Assembly: GCA_910587355.1 (NCBI GenBank)
Contig: CAJUKF010000001.1
Coordinates: 1 to 64,000 of the forward strand
DNA length: 64,000 nucleotides
DNA from: an uncultured Muribaculaceae bacterium
GTDB lineage: Bacteria; Bacteroidota; Bacteroidia; Bacteroidales; Muribaculaceae
Direction: 5' to 3'
Shown here: piece after piece, positions 17,697-26,263 of the stretch
Position numbering within the stretch: the stretch's first letter is position 1
Layout: every line of letters begins with the position of its first letter
Made by a program: the position numbers and the translations under genes
Notes under the pieces: model-generated
The model's input: only the letters and a program-made list of their open reading frames with translations
The model's database searches: none
Told to the model about the DNA's origin: nothing

Positions 17697-18889
17697 TTTT
17701 GCTTGCAGACAAAGGGCATTGTGGCTTTTGTCACCATGCACGCTGTTATCATATACACTAAGGAGAGTATCCAAAGTGCTGCAAAATCCGTGCCAACTTC
17801 CGACAATGAGGCTGCGTTGCTGTTGATTCTTATGAATCCCTCAACGCCCCAGATAGCAGGCACTGTGTCGCCGAGTACCTTCCATATCGGACTCATTGCA
17901 TAGCGCGGCCATGTAAGGCCCGACAGGAAGAGGAACCATACAGAGGTGAATACTATGATGATGAACGGGCTCTCGCGGTCGCGCATCACTGCATTGAGTG
18001 TCTGCCCCAGGAAGGCTGTGGCAAGCATCATGGGCGCTATGAAGAGGAAATAATCGGTCGGGGAACCGTAATGAGGCAGATTGAACATCTCCGGTATGAA
18101 GCGCAGCACGTAGATTACCTGAGGAATATAAATCACCATATAGGCGAGAGCCTTGCCCCATACTGTGGCTGTCACCCCCACGCCATGCACCTGCATCGGG
18201 TCGTAGCCCTTGTTGCGCCGGCGCCGCTCGGCAGCAGTGCCTCCGAGCATGCAGATGCCGAGGAGCATACTCTGCTGAAGTATGAGAATGATGATGCCTG
18301 GAATGATAAACGACGCGAATCCCTGCTCGGTGTCGCCGAGGAAGTTGCTGTCGCTCTGAATCAGCGACATGTTCTGTGCAAGTGAGTTGAGACCTGCCGC
18401 TGATATGCGTTCGCCCGTCGTTTCATTTATGAGTTCGAGCTGAAGGTCGGTGAGAGCTGCTGCGAAAGTACGGTAACGGAGCAGCAGGCTCATATCGGCG
18501 TAAAACTCTATGTGCGCAGGGTCGTTGCGGCCTATGTTTTTGCCGTAATCCGACGGTATCTGCATTATGCCGAAGACTTTGTTCTCATACATCAGTTCGC
18601 GGGCTTCCTGCAAATCGTTGCAATAGGCATATACGGCTATCGCCGGAGCGGCTGAAGCTTTCTGAACGAAGTTGCGCGATTCTGCCGAGCGCGATTCGTC
18701 GACTACGGCCACGGGCATCTTCGTCACCACCTCGGGATTGTAGATAAGGGTGTAGACAACAGGATAGAGCAAGGGCAACGCGAAGAAGAAGAGGAGCACT
18801 CCGGGGTCGTGGAGAAAAGTCTTCATCTCGTTGCGGAATACACGGCCTGTATCCGACATCCACATTGATATTTTCTTGAATACACTCAT
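17675..18889 (-). CDS. ABC-2 type transporter permease (second copy)
   Basis: A 404-residue inner-membrane protein of the ABC-2 / YhgE-Pip-like permease family. It has one N-terminal membrane segment (about 29-50, FFFALPLLYPVVYTLIY), a large extracytoplasmic domain (about 55-205, including PVAVVDESRSAESRNF), and five C-terminal membrane segments. It starts one base after the stop of its paralogue at 18891-20057, which has the same topology, so the two probably form a heterodimer. The neighbouring HlyD and TolC genes indicate export across both membranes. No ATP-binding subunit is encoded in the operon. Confidence 0.85.
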   Translation of the reverse strand: MSVFKKISMWMSDTGRVFRNEMKTFLHDPGVLLFFFALPLLYPVVYTLIYNPEVVTKMPVAVVDESRSAESRNFVQKASAAPAIAVYAYCNDLQEARELMYENKVFGIMQIPSDYGKNIGRNDPAHIEFYADMSLLLRYRTFAAALTDLQLELINETTGERISAAGLNSLAQNMSLIQSDSNFLGDTEQGFASFIIPGIIILILQQSMLLGICMLGGTAAERRRRNKGYDPMQVHGVGVTATVWGKALAYMVIYIPQVIYVLRFIPEMFNLPHYGSPTDYFLFIAPMMLATAFLGQTLNAVMRDRESPFIIIVFTSVWFLFLSGLTWPRYAMSPIWKVLGDTVPAIWGVEGFIRINSNAASLSEVGTDFAALWILSLVYMITACMVTKATMPFVCKQKWQESKV

Positions 18890-18890
18890 A

Positions 18891-20057
18891 TCAGGGTACG
18901 TATACGGGATTTTGACAAGCCTTCCGGAGCCGAGTCAGCAGCAGTGCCGGCACAAGCGGGAAGAGGAGAAGGGCTGCCATATAGAGGCGTGCGAAATATA
19001 CTGGGGCTCCGTTGAGCGCCACAGTGAAGTATGTCAGCAACCAGTAGCGGATAGGGGCGAGCCAGCTGAATACACCCAGCCATCCGTACATGCTCTGCAC
19101 CGGGAACGAGAAGCCGGTGAACGAGAACGACAGAATTCCGAAGAGGGCACAGATGATAAAGGCCAGGCGCGGATTGGGTACTGCACAGCAGGCAAAGAGG
19201 CCGAATGCCTGGCTGGCAATCACAAGGAACAGTGTCGCTGCGACCATTGCCCACATCGAGCCGTAGCAGGGGAAATGCGAGTAGCCGAACAGAAGCCATA
19301 ATATGAAGATGCCGATGCTGGAGAAGATAACCGTTGCGGGGAGCAGTTTTGTAGTCACTGCCACGGAAATACTTCCCTTGCATGTCGCCAGCCACTGCGG
19401 CGAGGTGTAATTCTTGATTTCAGAGGTTATCTGCATCACTGTCATGAGCATTATCATGAGGGCAAGCGTGCACATGGCGAACGACGGACAGAGATAGATG
19501 CCGTAGTTCATCCACGGGTTGCCTATCGGGAACTGGTCTATTATGATTGGCTGCACCATGTCGTTGGCTTTGGTGTCGCTCAGGCCCATGCTGACGAGAG
19601 TCTGCTTCACCACACCTCCGGCGGTGGTGACAGCCACTGTCTTGAAGCCCTTGAAGGCCAGTGTGCCGGGTACGAAATAAGTGAGGTTGGTATAGTACTC
19701 CAGCGTCGGGCCGCGGCCCGATATGGCGTCTTTCTCAAAATTCTCCGGAATGACGAAAAAGCCGAAAACGCGGCCCTCGCGCACCATTTTCATGGCATCG
19801 CCGTAGCTCTCGGCTTCTTCGGTGAGTGTAATTACCTGAAGGGCATTGAGCGAGCGCGTCACGCTGCGCGACATAGGCGAGTGGTCAAGGTCGACCACGC
19901 CCGTGGGGACATGTTCGGGCAATCCTTCGTCGAGAAGACCGAGGAAGAATATTGCAGTGAGTATCGGAACCAGCACCATACCGAAGAGGTAGATAGGCCG
20001 GCTGCCGAGACGGCTCAACTCACGTCTTATGCCCGCTGTGAAACCTATGTTTGTCAT
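18891..20057 (-). CDS. ABC-2 type transporter permease (first copy)
   Basis: A 388-residue inner-membrane permease with the same plan as its downstream paralogue: one membrane segment near 20-42, an extracytoplasmic domain with PTGVVDLDHSPMSRSVTRSL (about 51-70) and GFFVIPENFEKDAISGR, then five C-terminal membrane segments (about 175-380). It sits 12 bases after hlyD. With TolC and HlyD it forms a trans-envelope exporter; the substrate is unknown. The duplicated permease arrangement is frequent in Bacteroidetes. Confidence 0.85.
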   Translation of the reverse strand: MTNIGFTAGIRRELSRLGSRPIYLFGMVLVPILTAIFFLGLLDEGLPEHVPTGVVDLDHSPMSRSVTRSLNALQVITLTEEAESYGDAMKMVREGRVFGFFVIPENFEKDAISGRGPTLEYYTNLTYFVPGTLAFKGFKTVAVTTAGGVVKQTLVSMGLSDTKANDMVQPIIIDQFPIGNPWMNYGIYLCPSFAMCTLALMIMLMTVMQITSEIKNYTSPQWLATCKGSISVAVTTKLLPATVIFSSIGIFILWLLFGYSHFPCYGSMWAMVAATLFLVIASQAFGLFACCAVPNPRLAFIICALFGILSFSFTGFSFPVQSMYGWLGVFSWLAPIRYWLLTYFTVALNGAPVYFARLYMAALLLFPLVPALLLTRLRKACQNPVYVP

Positions 20058-20069
20058 TGCCCGCAGTTG

Positions 20070-21089
20070 TTATTTATCGGGATGTGAATATATAGCAGAC
20101 ATGCCGGGACGCAGTCCGGGAATATCTTCGGCAGGCCGTGCCTTAATCTGGAAGGTGCGGCTGTCGTAGCTGCCTGTCGACTTGGTGGAGTGCCATACGG
20201 CATAGCTGCCCATGTCGCGGATGTAATATACCTTTACATCGATTTCTTTTTTGCCCAGAGCCGGAATCATTACTTTCATCGTGGCGCCCATAGGAAGGTC
20301 GGAGAGGAGTTCCTCGCGGACGTTGAACACAACATAGCGGTTGTCGGTCTTGAGAAGGCTCATAATGGGAGCACCGAGCGAAACGAGTTCGCCCGCTTCG
20401 GGATAAATCTGGTCGATAGTACCGTCGAAAGGCGCTGTGAGATAAGAGTCGGCATATACGGCGGCCGCCTGGTCTACACCTTGCTGTGCAGCGTCGACCA
20501 ATGCGGCGGTAGATGCTTTGTCTTCGCTTTGGGCACCTGCTTTCGCCAGGGAAAGCTGACTGGCGGCTGCCCCGGTGGCTGCTTTGGCTGCATCATATGC
20601 TGCTTTGGCTTCGTCGCGCTTCTGCTCGGAAATCACACCCTCGCTGAAGAGTTTCTCCATGCGTTCATAGGTCTTTCTGGTTATGGTCTCTCCGGCCTGT
20701 GCCTGTGCCAGAAGCTGCTCGGCTGCCGCGATGATTTGTGAACGCGTGCCTGCATCGACTTTTTTATTCTGGGCCGAGGCCACTTCCTTCATTGCTTCGG
20801 CCTGTCCTAACTGAGCCTTGCCGATTTCGGAGTGAATGTATACGAGCGTATCGCCTGCGTGAACGGTATCGCCCTCTTCGACATAGAACTCCGCCACACG
20901 TCCGGCAAGTTTGCCGGATATGCGTACGGTGGTACCTTCCACCTGACCTTCGATATAGCTGTCGGGGCGGTTCATGAACACGAAGCCGATTATTGCTATC
21001 ACGAGTACGGCCAGTATTATTATGCCCATGGTGAACAGAAGTGTTCTGTTGGCACGTTTCTCTGTGTTGTTGTTTGTATTGGTCGACAT
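20070..21089 (-). CDS. HlyD/EmrA-family membrane fusion protein
   Basis: A 339-residue periplasmic adaptor. It has one N-terminal membrane anchor (about 17-39, LLFTMGIIILAVLVIAIIGF), a lipoyl/barrel-sandwich half (VRISGKLAGRVAEFYVEEGD, about 53-72), a long Ala/Gln-rich alpha-helical hairpin (about 85-200), the second barrel half (LTAPFDGTIDQIYPEAGELV) and a beta-barrel. The adaptor joins inner-membrane permeases to TolC. The frame is open upstream to 21191, but that would overlap tolC by about 90 bases; the ATG at 21089 lies 10 bases after the tolC stop and starts a normal cytoplasmic tail, so it is preferred. Confidence 0.92.
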   Translation of the reverse strand: MSTNTNNNTEKRANRTLLFTMGIIILAVLVIAIIGFVFMNRPDSYIEGQVEGTTVRISGKLAGRVAEFYVEEGDTVHAGDTLVYIHSEIGKAQLGQAEAMKEVASAQNKKVDAGTRSQIIAAAEQLLAQAQAGETITRKTYERMEKLFSEGVISEQKRDEAKAAYDAAKAATGAAASQLSLAKAGAQSEDKASTAALVDAAQQGVDQAAAVYADSYLTAPFDGTIDQIYPEAGELVSLGAPIMSLLKTDNRYVVFNVREELLSDLPMGATMKVMIPALGKKEIDVKVYYIRDMGSYAVWHSTKSTGSYDSRTFQIKARPAEDIPGLRPGMSAIYSHPDK

Positions 21090-21099
21090 TTGAGTATGC

Positions 21100-22605
21100 T
21101 TATTCGTTAGACGATTCTGTATCGGGTGTGTAAAGTGTGCCGAGAGCCTTGCTGAGATATGCCTTGCACATCTCCACATCAATGAGGGCATCGACCTGCT
21201 CGGAGTGTGCCTTCAGCCAGGCTGTCTGTGCCTCCATCACATTGTCGGCGGTTGCGACGCCTTCCCTGAAGCCAAGCGTGGCGCTGCGTAGGTTCTCGTC
21301 GGCCTTGGCAAGGTTGGACACCGTCATGTGGTAGGTCTTGAAGGACTCCTGTGTCTTGAATGTGGCCTGGTTGACCTGAAGGTCTACGAGCTGACGGGCA
21401 TCTTCGAGCTGAAGCTGACGGGCTATTTCATCGGCCTGGGCGGCTTTGTATTTGTTGTAGTTTCCACCCCAGTGCCAGATTGGAATCGACACCATGGCGC
21501 CGACGCTGAAGGCGCCTTTGAAATTCTTTTTGAATCCGTCGTACATGTTGGGATTGGAGAATTCATAGCTGCCTATGAGTGCGACTTTGGGAAGCATTGA
21601 CGAGCGTTCGGCGTTTTTCTGTTCCGACGCGGCCTTTACGGCGAATTCAAGTGCCCGCAAATCGGGGCGGGTGGCATAGACGTCGTTCATGTCATAACTG
21701 CCGACGTTTTCATCAAGGCTCGAAGGAAGTGTGCGCTCTGGATTCTCGTCCTCGAGCGTGAAAGTGGTGTGCACGGGCAGTCCGCAGACCTGAGCGAGTG
21801 CCATGCGGCTGAGCACAAGTCCGTTTTTCACTTTCGTAAGGTCTACGTTTGCTGAATTGAGCTTTACGTCGACACTGAGCACATCGCTCCGGGTGGCCAC
21901 ACCTGCGTCATACATGTGGTGCACATCACTCGAAAGCGAGTCGAGCAGATTTACATAACTCTCGGCGAGGCGCTCTTTGGCTTTGAGTGACACCACCTGC
22001 CAGTAGGCTGCGTCTACAGCGTATATCACATTCTCGGCTTCGGCGTTGTGCAATTCGCGGGCTGCCTGGCCTGCGGCACGAGCCAGCCTGTTCATAGCCA
22101 CTATTTTACCGCCCATGAAAATAGGCTGCGTAAGAGTGACCGCGCCGAAGAACACATTGTGTATGTCGTAAGTCATGGCCTCTTTGGGCAGATATGCCAC
22201 AGAGGCAGGAATCGGCTGTCCTGTCGCCGGATTGAGTATGGGTTCATGGGTCACCGGATTGGTGACGAGGTCGAACTCATATTTCTGTGTTTCGAGATTG
22301 AACGATTTGATTGGCAGCATCTGGTCGCTGTCAAAAATCGAGAGGTCGCGCTGATTGTAGAGGTATCCGCCGTTGAAGTCAATTGCCGGCAGATATGCCG
22401 CCAGTGCTTCTTTGCTCTGATACTCCGATTTGCGCACCCGTTGACGCGCTATCATCAGCTGCTTGTTGTTCTGCAGGGCAAGCTGCCTGAATGTCGCCAA
22501 TGACGTGACACCCGGAAGCTCTGCGGCTTCCTGGTCAGACTGTGCGAACATTCCGGTGCCCATGCACACTGTCAACAGTGCAGTCAGACACTGCCTTAAG
22601 TTCAT
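21100..22605 (-). CDS. TolC-family outer-membrane efflux protein
   Basis: A 501-residue outer-membrane channel. A cleavable signal peptide (MNLRQCLTALLTVCMGTGMF, then AQ) is followed by two repeated TolC helical domains, recognisable by LATFRQLALQNNKQLMIARQ near 37-56 and the corresponding second half from about 270 (YDMNDVYATRPDLRALEFAV). The insertion near residues 85-145 holds a proline-rich strand segment. An alternative ATG exists at 22626, seven codons upstream. It is the first gene of the tolC-hlyD-permease-permease-flippase-glycosyltransferase operon, with a -7 box close to the start. Confidence 0.92.
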   Translation of the reverse strand: MNLRQCLTALLTVCMGTGMFAQSDQEAAELPGVTSLATFRQLALQNNKQLMIARQRVRKSEYQSKEALAAYLPAIDFNGGYLYNQRDLSIFDSDQMLPIKSFNLETQKYEFDLVTNPVTHEPILNPATGQPIPASVAYLPKEAMTYDIHNVFFGAVTLTQPIFMGGKIVAMNRLARAAGQAARELHNAEAENVIYAVDAAYWQVVSLKAKERLAESYVNLLDSLSSDVHHMYDAGVATRSDVLSVDVKLNSANVDLTKVKNGLVLSRMALAQVCGLPVHTTFTLEDENPERTLPSSLDENVGSYDMNDVYATRPDLRALEFAVKAASEQKNAERSSMLPKVALIGSYEFSNPNMYDGFKKNFKGAFSVGAMVSIPIWHWGGNYNKYKAAQADEIARQLQLEDARQLVDLQVNQATFKTQESFKTYHMTVSNLAKADENLRSATLGFREGVATADNVMEAQTAWLKAHSEQVDALIDVEMCKAYLSKALGTLYTPDTESSNE

Positions 22606-22645
22606 TATGTATCTTTTGTGTCCCATAGGGTTAGCTATTATTCAA

Positions 22646-22653
22646 CAAAAATA
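22646..22653 (-). promoter_or_regulatory. -7 box upstream of tolC
   Basis: TATTTTTG on the minus strand, about 40 bases before the preferred ATG. The upstream -33 region is AT-rich without a clear TTTG. Confidence 0.45.
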
Positions 22654-22767
22654 TAAATAATAACAATAATTTTAACAGGACAGTTGGCTTACGGATACAT
22701 TTTTGGCCGTTTGCTCCAATTCACACACCTTTTAGAGGTCTGTCATGACATTTAGAGGGAAATATGT

Positions 22768-23301
22768 TCAGTCGCTCTCGGTAAACAGCCGGTTCTCGGG
22801 AATAACACCGTATTGACGTACGGGAGAGTCTGGCCTGAGAGAAAAGAAGAAACCTTCTGCCACAAGCTGACGGGCAAGCTCGGGTTTGCCCGTGAAGCCG
22901 TGAATTATCCATGGCTGAGTGGGCCGGAGCTCTCTGTGAAGGTCGGTGAGGAGCCCGTAACGCCCCACGCAGTGTATGATAAGAGGCTTACGGGTTTCTT
23001 CGGCAAGTGCGGCATGCAGGAGGAATATTTCGGTCTGATACTCGGTTGCTCCCCCGCGTTTTTTGTCGAAACCGGCTTCACCGATTGCTACAACGCGTCT
23101 GTCATGTGCAAGGTTCTTGAGTCTGGAGATTATTGATGAGTCTATAGGGGATGTCGTGCTCCAGGGATGTATGCCCACGCTATACCACGCAGTGCCGTAT
23201 TCGTCGGCAATATCTTCATCGGGCTCGATTGAAGTGATGATATCGCGTCCTGTATGACCGTGGGTATGTATGTCGGAGAAATTGCTGAGGTCGGGTGTCA
23301 T
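22768..23301 (-). CDS. TatD-family metal-dependent hydrolase, short form
   Basis: A 177-residue protein of the TatD DNase family (TIM-barrel amidohydrolase fold). It has the metal-binding HxH near the N terminus (SDIHTHGH, 8-15), YSVGIHPWS, AIGEAGFDKK, and PLIIHCVGR. The sequence stops immediately after LFTESD, exactly where the last metal or catalytic Asp of the family occurs (usually ETD, followed by about 30-80 more residues). It may be an intact minimal form or C-terminally truncated. The ATG at 23301 overlaps the yidD stop by four bases, so the two are translationally coupled. Confidence 0.8.
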   Translation of the reverse strand: MTPDLSNFSDIHTHGHTGRDIITSIEPDEDIADEYGTAWYSVGIHPWSTTSPIDSSIISRLKNLAHDRRVVAIGEAGFDKKRGGATEYQTEIFLLHAALAEETRKPLIIHCVGRYGLLTDLHRELRPTQPWIIHGFTGKPELARQLVAEGFFFSLRPDSPVRQYGVIPENRLFTESD

Positions 23302-23537
23302 GGCACAGGGTCGTAGCCGCTTCCGCCCCACGGATTGCAGCGCAGAATGCGTTTTATAGCGAGCCACAGGCCTTTTACCGGTCCGTGCTTGCGGAGAGCC
23401 TCCAATGCATAGGCGCTGCACGTTGGCGTGAAGCGGCAGCATGGCGGAAAAAGAGGCGATATGCACGCTCTATAAAACAGAACAGGCAAAGAAAGAAGCC
23501 AGACGGCTGCTCTGCGTGTCAGCGAGGCCGCAGTCAT
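23298..23537 (-). CDS. yidD: Membrane protein insertion efficiency factor YidD
   Basis: A 79-residue protein with the family core YRACISPLFPPCCRFTPTCS (22-41), then AYALEALRKHGPVKGLWLAI and the CNPWGGSGYDPVP end (about 67-79). The amphipathic N terminus associates with the inner membrane, where YidD helps YidC-mediated insertion. It overlaps rnpA by four bases upstream (ATGA) and tatD by four bases downstream. The rnpA-yidD order is conserved across bacteria. Confidence 0.95.
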   Translation of the reverse strand: MTAASLTRRAAVWLLSLPVLFYRACISPLFPPCCRFTPTCSAYALEALRKHGPVKGLWLAIKRILRCNPWGGSGYDPVP

Positions 23538-23929
23538 TGTTTGTCGGAAAAATGGGCGGAGAGCTCGGAGAGAATTTTTTTCATGGCCTTCTCGACTGAT
23601 GCGTACGGCATAAGTCTGTCGGCAACGTATACGAATCCCAAATCAATGCGGTCGCCTTCTGGTAGGGGATAATCGTGATGATTGAGACGGTATGACTCCC
23701 GTATGCGCCGACGCATCTGAACCCGGTCGACGGCATGACGGAGCCGTTTCTTGGGCACCGTAATCAGAAACGCCACCGAAGCGTCGGATTTGCGTTGGGG
23801 GTCGCGGCGTGCGACAGCCCGCAGGGGATAGCTTAGATTTGAAAATTCAGCTCCTCCGGGGCCGAAGAGAATCTCGACAGCTCTGGAGGAGCATAGCTTT
23901 TCTTTTTTATAAAGGCCGAATTTTTTCAC
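23534..23929 (-). CDS. rnpA: Ribonuclease P protein component
   Basis: A 131-residue basic protein that pairs with the RNase P RNA in tRNA 5'-end maturation. It has the N-terminal FGLYKKEKLCSSRAVEILFG and the helix DRVQMRRRIRESYRLN (about 78-93), which corresponds to the RNR motif. The usual Arg-Asn-Arg is Arg-Val-Gln here, while the following arginines are kept. The start is GTG at 23929. It overlaps yidD by four bases and lies 11 bases after hemD. rpmH, its usual neighbour in many bacteria, is not here. Confidence 0.92.
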   Translation of the reverse strand: MKKFGLYKKEKLCSSRAVEILFGPGGAEFSNLSYPLRAVARRDPQRKSDASVAFLITVPKKRLRHAVDRVQMRRRIRESYRLNHHDYPLPEGDRIDLGFVYVADRLMPYASVEKAMKKILSELSAHFSDKQ

Positions 23930-23940
23930 GGCTGAGGGTA

Positions 23941-24681
23941 TTATTGTTTCGAGAGGAAGAGGTCAATGGCAGCCGGCATCGAAGGTGCTTGGGGCGACGG
24001 AGCCTCGATATCAAGACGCAGACCCGCTTCCTTTACCGCATGGGCTGTGGCTGTGCCGAGTGCGGCTATAGCTATGTCGCCCTGCTGGAAAGAGGGAAAG
24101 TTTTTGAGAAGCGATTCTATACCCTGCGGGCTGAAAAATACGAGCATGTCGTAGTCAAAAGTCTCGTCGGGGGTGAAATCGTTGCTCACGGTGCGGTACA
24201 TTGCTGCCTGAGTGACATTGATTTTGTTTTCGGCCAGGAATGCGACCTCGCTTCCGTTGTTGACATCGCTTGCCACCAGCAGATATGTATCGGTCTTGTG
24301 CTTCTGCATCGAGGGAAGCAAATCTGCGATTTTACCGGTTTTGGAAGCGAAAATCTTACGTTTGCGGTATACAATATACTTCTGCAGATAATTGGCTATG
24401 GATTCGCTGGTGCAGAAAAATTTCTGCGTCGGAGGTATGGTTATGCGCATCTCCTCGCTGAGACGGAAAAAGTTGTCAACAGCCGTCTTGGCCGTGAAGA
24501 TAATAGCACTGAAATCGGCGATGTTGATTTTCTGTGCACGAAAATCCTTTGCTGAGAGACCTTCGACTTTAATAAACGGGCGAAATACTACTTCAACGCC
24601 GTATTTTTCTGAAAGGTCAAAATACGGCGACTTGTCGGAGGTCGGTTTGGGCTGGGAGACCAGTATTTTTTTTGTCTTCAC
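23941..24681 (-). CDS. hemD: Uroporphyrinogen-III synthase (HemD family)
   Basis: A 246-residue cytoplasmic protein with the Bacteroidetes HemD-like start KILVSQPKPTSDKSPYFDLS and the core VVFRPFIKVEGLSAKDFRAQ. Two Rossmann-like domains are expected, the second ending in IAALGTATAHAVKEAGLRLD. Family enzymes close hydroxymethylbilane to uroporphyrinogen III in haem and cobamide synthesis. The frame extends to an ATG at 24735, but that would overlap the previous gene by 43 bases; the GTG at 24681, 11 bases after that gene's stop and directly before KTKKILVSQ, is preferred. Sequence divergence in this family is high, so function rests on family recognition. Confidence 0.78.
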   Translation of the reverse strand: MKTKKILVSQPKPTSDKSPYFDLSEKYGVEVVFRPFIKVEGLSAKDFRAQKINIADFSAIIFTAKTAVDNFFRLSEEMRITIPPTQKFFCTSESIANYLQKYIVYRKRKIFASKTGKIADLLPSMQKHKTDTYLLVASDVNNGSEVAFLAENKINVTQAAMYRTVSNDFTPDETFDYDMLVFFSPQGIESLLKNFPSFQQGDIAIAALGTATAHAVKEAGLRLDIEAPSPQAPSMPAAIDLFLSKQ

Positions 24682-24692
24682 TCTTATTGGAT

Positions 24693-25676
24693 TTATATGC
24701 CGGGCTGTGTCACATATCCCTGAAGATATGCACACACTCCGTATAAAGCTAATAATGGTACTATTTCAAGAGTGCAAAGGTACAAAATAAAATAAAGCAA
24801 AGACCTTAAATTAACATAAAAAATACGCACTCCTTTGCGAATAAATATTATTCTGGCAAGTATAAATGCTGATAATGAGATGATTATAAGTATGTCGTGC
24901 CATTGGGGGTGAAGGAGAAGTAAAATTGTCGGAATGATGAAAAAAATACCCGTGAAGGCTTCTGTGGCAAAAAAGCCGTCGAGCCAGCGCTCGCGGCCGT
25001 CGGGTGTGCTGAATGTGTAGCCGACGGCCTCATAGGCGGTGAGGCGGAAGAGATAATATATGGCCATTACTCCTATCGACAGTGCGGCCGGCGCGAAGCC
25101 GCGGTATACCGGTACGCCAGGAATATTATAGAGCAGCAGCCCCCCGAATACAATCGCGTTTACGGCAAGGAGCACCCCTATGGGCAACGATACGGTGTGT
25201 TCGTCGTCGAAAACGTTGGGGCGCCGTATATTCCATAAATCGTGGCGGTAGGAGCGAAAGGCACGCCATATGCCGTTGCCGTTAAATCCGAGTATGACGA
25301 GCATACCCATCATCACCGCTATCAGTGCCGAGCTTTCACCGGCACTTTGCGGAAGGGGTGCCGGAGATAGTCCTTCATTAGCTCCGGAGGCATCCGCAGG
25401 CACTATCGCCGCCGCTTCTATGCTGTCGAGCCGCATCTGCTGGCGTATCTCGTTGGCTTTCTCAAGGGGTATGAAATGAGGTATGCGCCCGCTTACGGTA
25501 TCGGCACCGATTGAATCTATTAATGAGGTGCAGATTCCGCCGTAATCAGCCTCTGCAAAGTTATCCGGGAGCTCATAACTCGATGGAGCCGGAGGCGTGA
25601 CTGGTACCGCAGGATATACCGTTGCCTGCAGCATGGTATCGGCTTGCGCCGTGGATATGGAAGTGCTATCCGGCAT
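24693..25676 (-). CDS. DUF4271 membrane protein
   Basis: A 327-residue protein. The N-terminal 115 residues are Pro/Ala/Ser-rich and soluble. The C-terminal part has about six membrane segments (near 117-137, 165-183, 193-213, 235-257, 262-282, 295-320). It matches DUF4271, a Bacteroidetes family of unknown function that is usually found beside hemD, as here. No catalytic motif is seen. It is transcribed between the LOG protein (6-base gap) and hemD. Confidence 0.85.
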   Translation of the reverse strand: MPDSTSISTAQADTMLQATVYPAVPVTPPAPSSYELPDNFAEADYGGICTSLIDSIGADTVSGRIPHFIPLEKANEIRQQMRLDSIEAAAIVPADASGANEGLSPAPLPQSAGESSALIAVMMGMLVILGFNGNGIWRAFRSYRHDLWNIRRPNVFDDEHTVSLPIGVLLAVNAIVFGGLLLYNIPGVPVYRGFAPAALSIGVMAIYYLFRLTAYEAVGYTFSTPDGRERWLDGFFATEAFTGIFFIIPTILLLLHPQWHDILIIISLSAFILARIIFIRKGVRIFYVNLRSLLYFILYLCTLEIVPLLALYGVCAYLQGYVTQPGI

Positions 25677-25682
25677 TGTCTG

Positions 25683-26255
25683 TCAGAATTTCTGAGGGAA
25701 GGTCCGGTTGTCCGGTTCGGCAAGAATGGCCGCAATGGTTTCAGTCACGCTCTCGGTCACTTTGAAAAGATTGCGGTACTCCGGTCGCATGAATCCTTGG
25801 CTGATTGCCTGCTCGAACATAGAGAGAAGTGGCGCATAGTAGTTGTTTACATTGAAAATTACAACGGTGCCGTGATACAGACCGAGCTGCCGCCAGGTGA
25901 TTATTTCAAGCAGTTCCTCGAATGTGCCTATCCCTCCCGGAAGGGCTATGACAGCGTCGGCGAGAGCTGCCATGCGTGATTTACGGGCATGCATGTCGCG
26001 TACTATCTCAAGATGTGAGAGACCTTTGTGCTGCCAGCCGTTCTCATACATGAATTCCGGAATGATACCCGTGGCCTCCCCGCCGGCTTCGAGAGCGCCG
26101 TTTTCTACAGCTCCCATAAGTCCTGTGGCTCCTCCGCCTGTCACAAGGCGTATGCCACGCTGTGCCAATGCTCTTCCGAGCTCGGCGGCGGTAGCAGTAT
26201 AAATAGAATCGAGATTACGCGCCGATGCGCAATAAACTGTAACGGTGGTATCCAT
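25683..26255 (-). CDS. LOG-family protein (TIGR00730 Rossmann fold; nucleotide 5'-monophosphate phosphoribohydrolase type)
   Basis: A 190-residue cytoplasmic protein with the signature PGGIGTFEELLEIITW (about 105-120) and GGGATGLMGAVENGA (about 40-54). Members cleave N6-substituted or plain AMP to base and ribose 5-phosphate; the family was first known as 'lysine decarboxylase-like' and as cytokinin-activating LOG. In gut bacteria it most likely acts in nucleotide salvage or housekeeping. It lies 8 bases after a lipoprotein gene. Confidence 0.88.
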   Translation of the reverse strand: MDTTVTVYCASARNLDSIYTATAAELGRALAQRGIRLVTGGGATGLMGAVENGALEAGGEATGIIPEFMYENGWQHKGLSHLEIVRDMHARKSRMAALADAVIALPGGIGTFEELLEIITWRQLGLYHGTVVIFNVNNYYAPLLSMFEQAISQGFMRPEYRNLFKVTESVTETIAAILAEPDNRTFPQKF

Positions 26256-26263
26256 AATTCACA

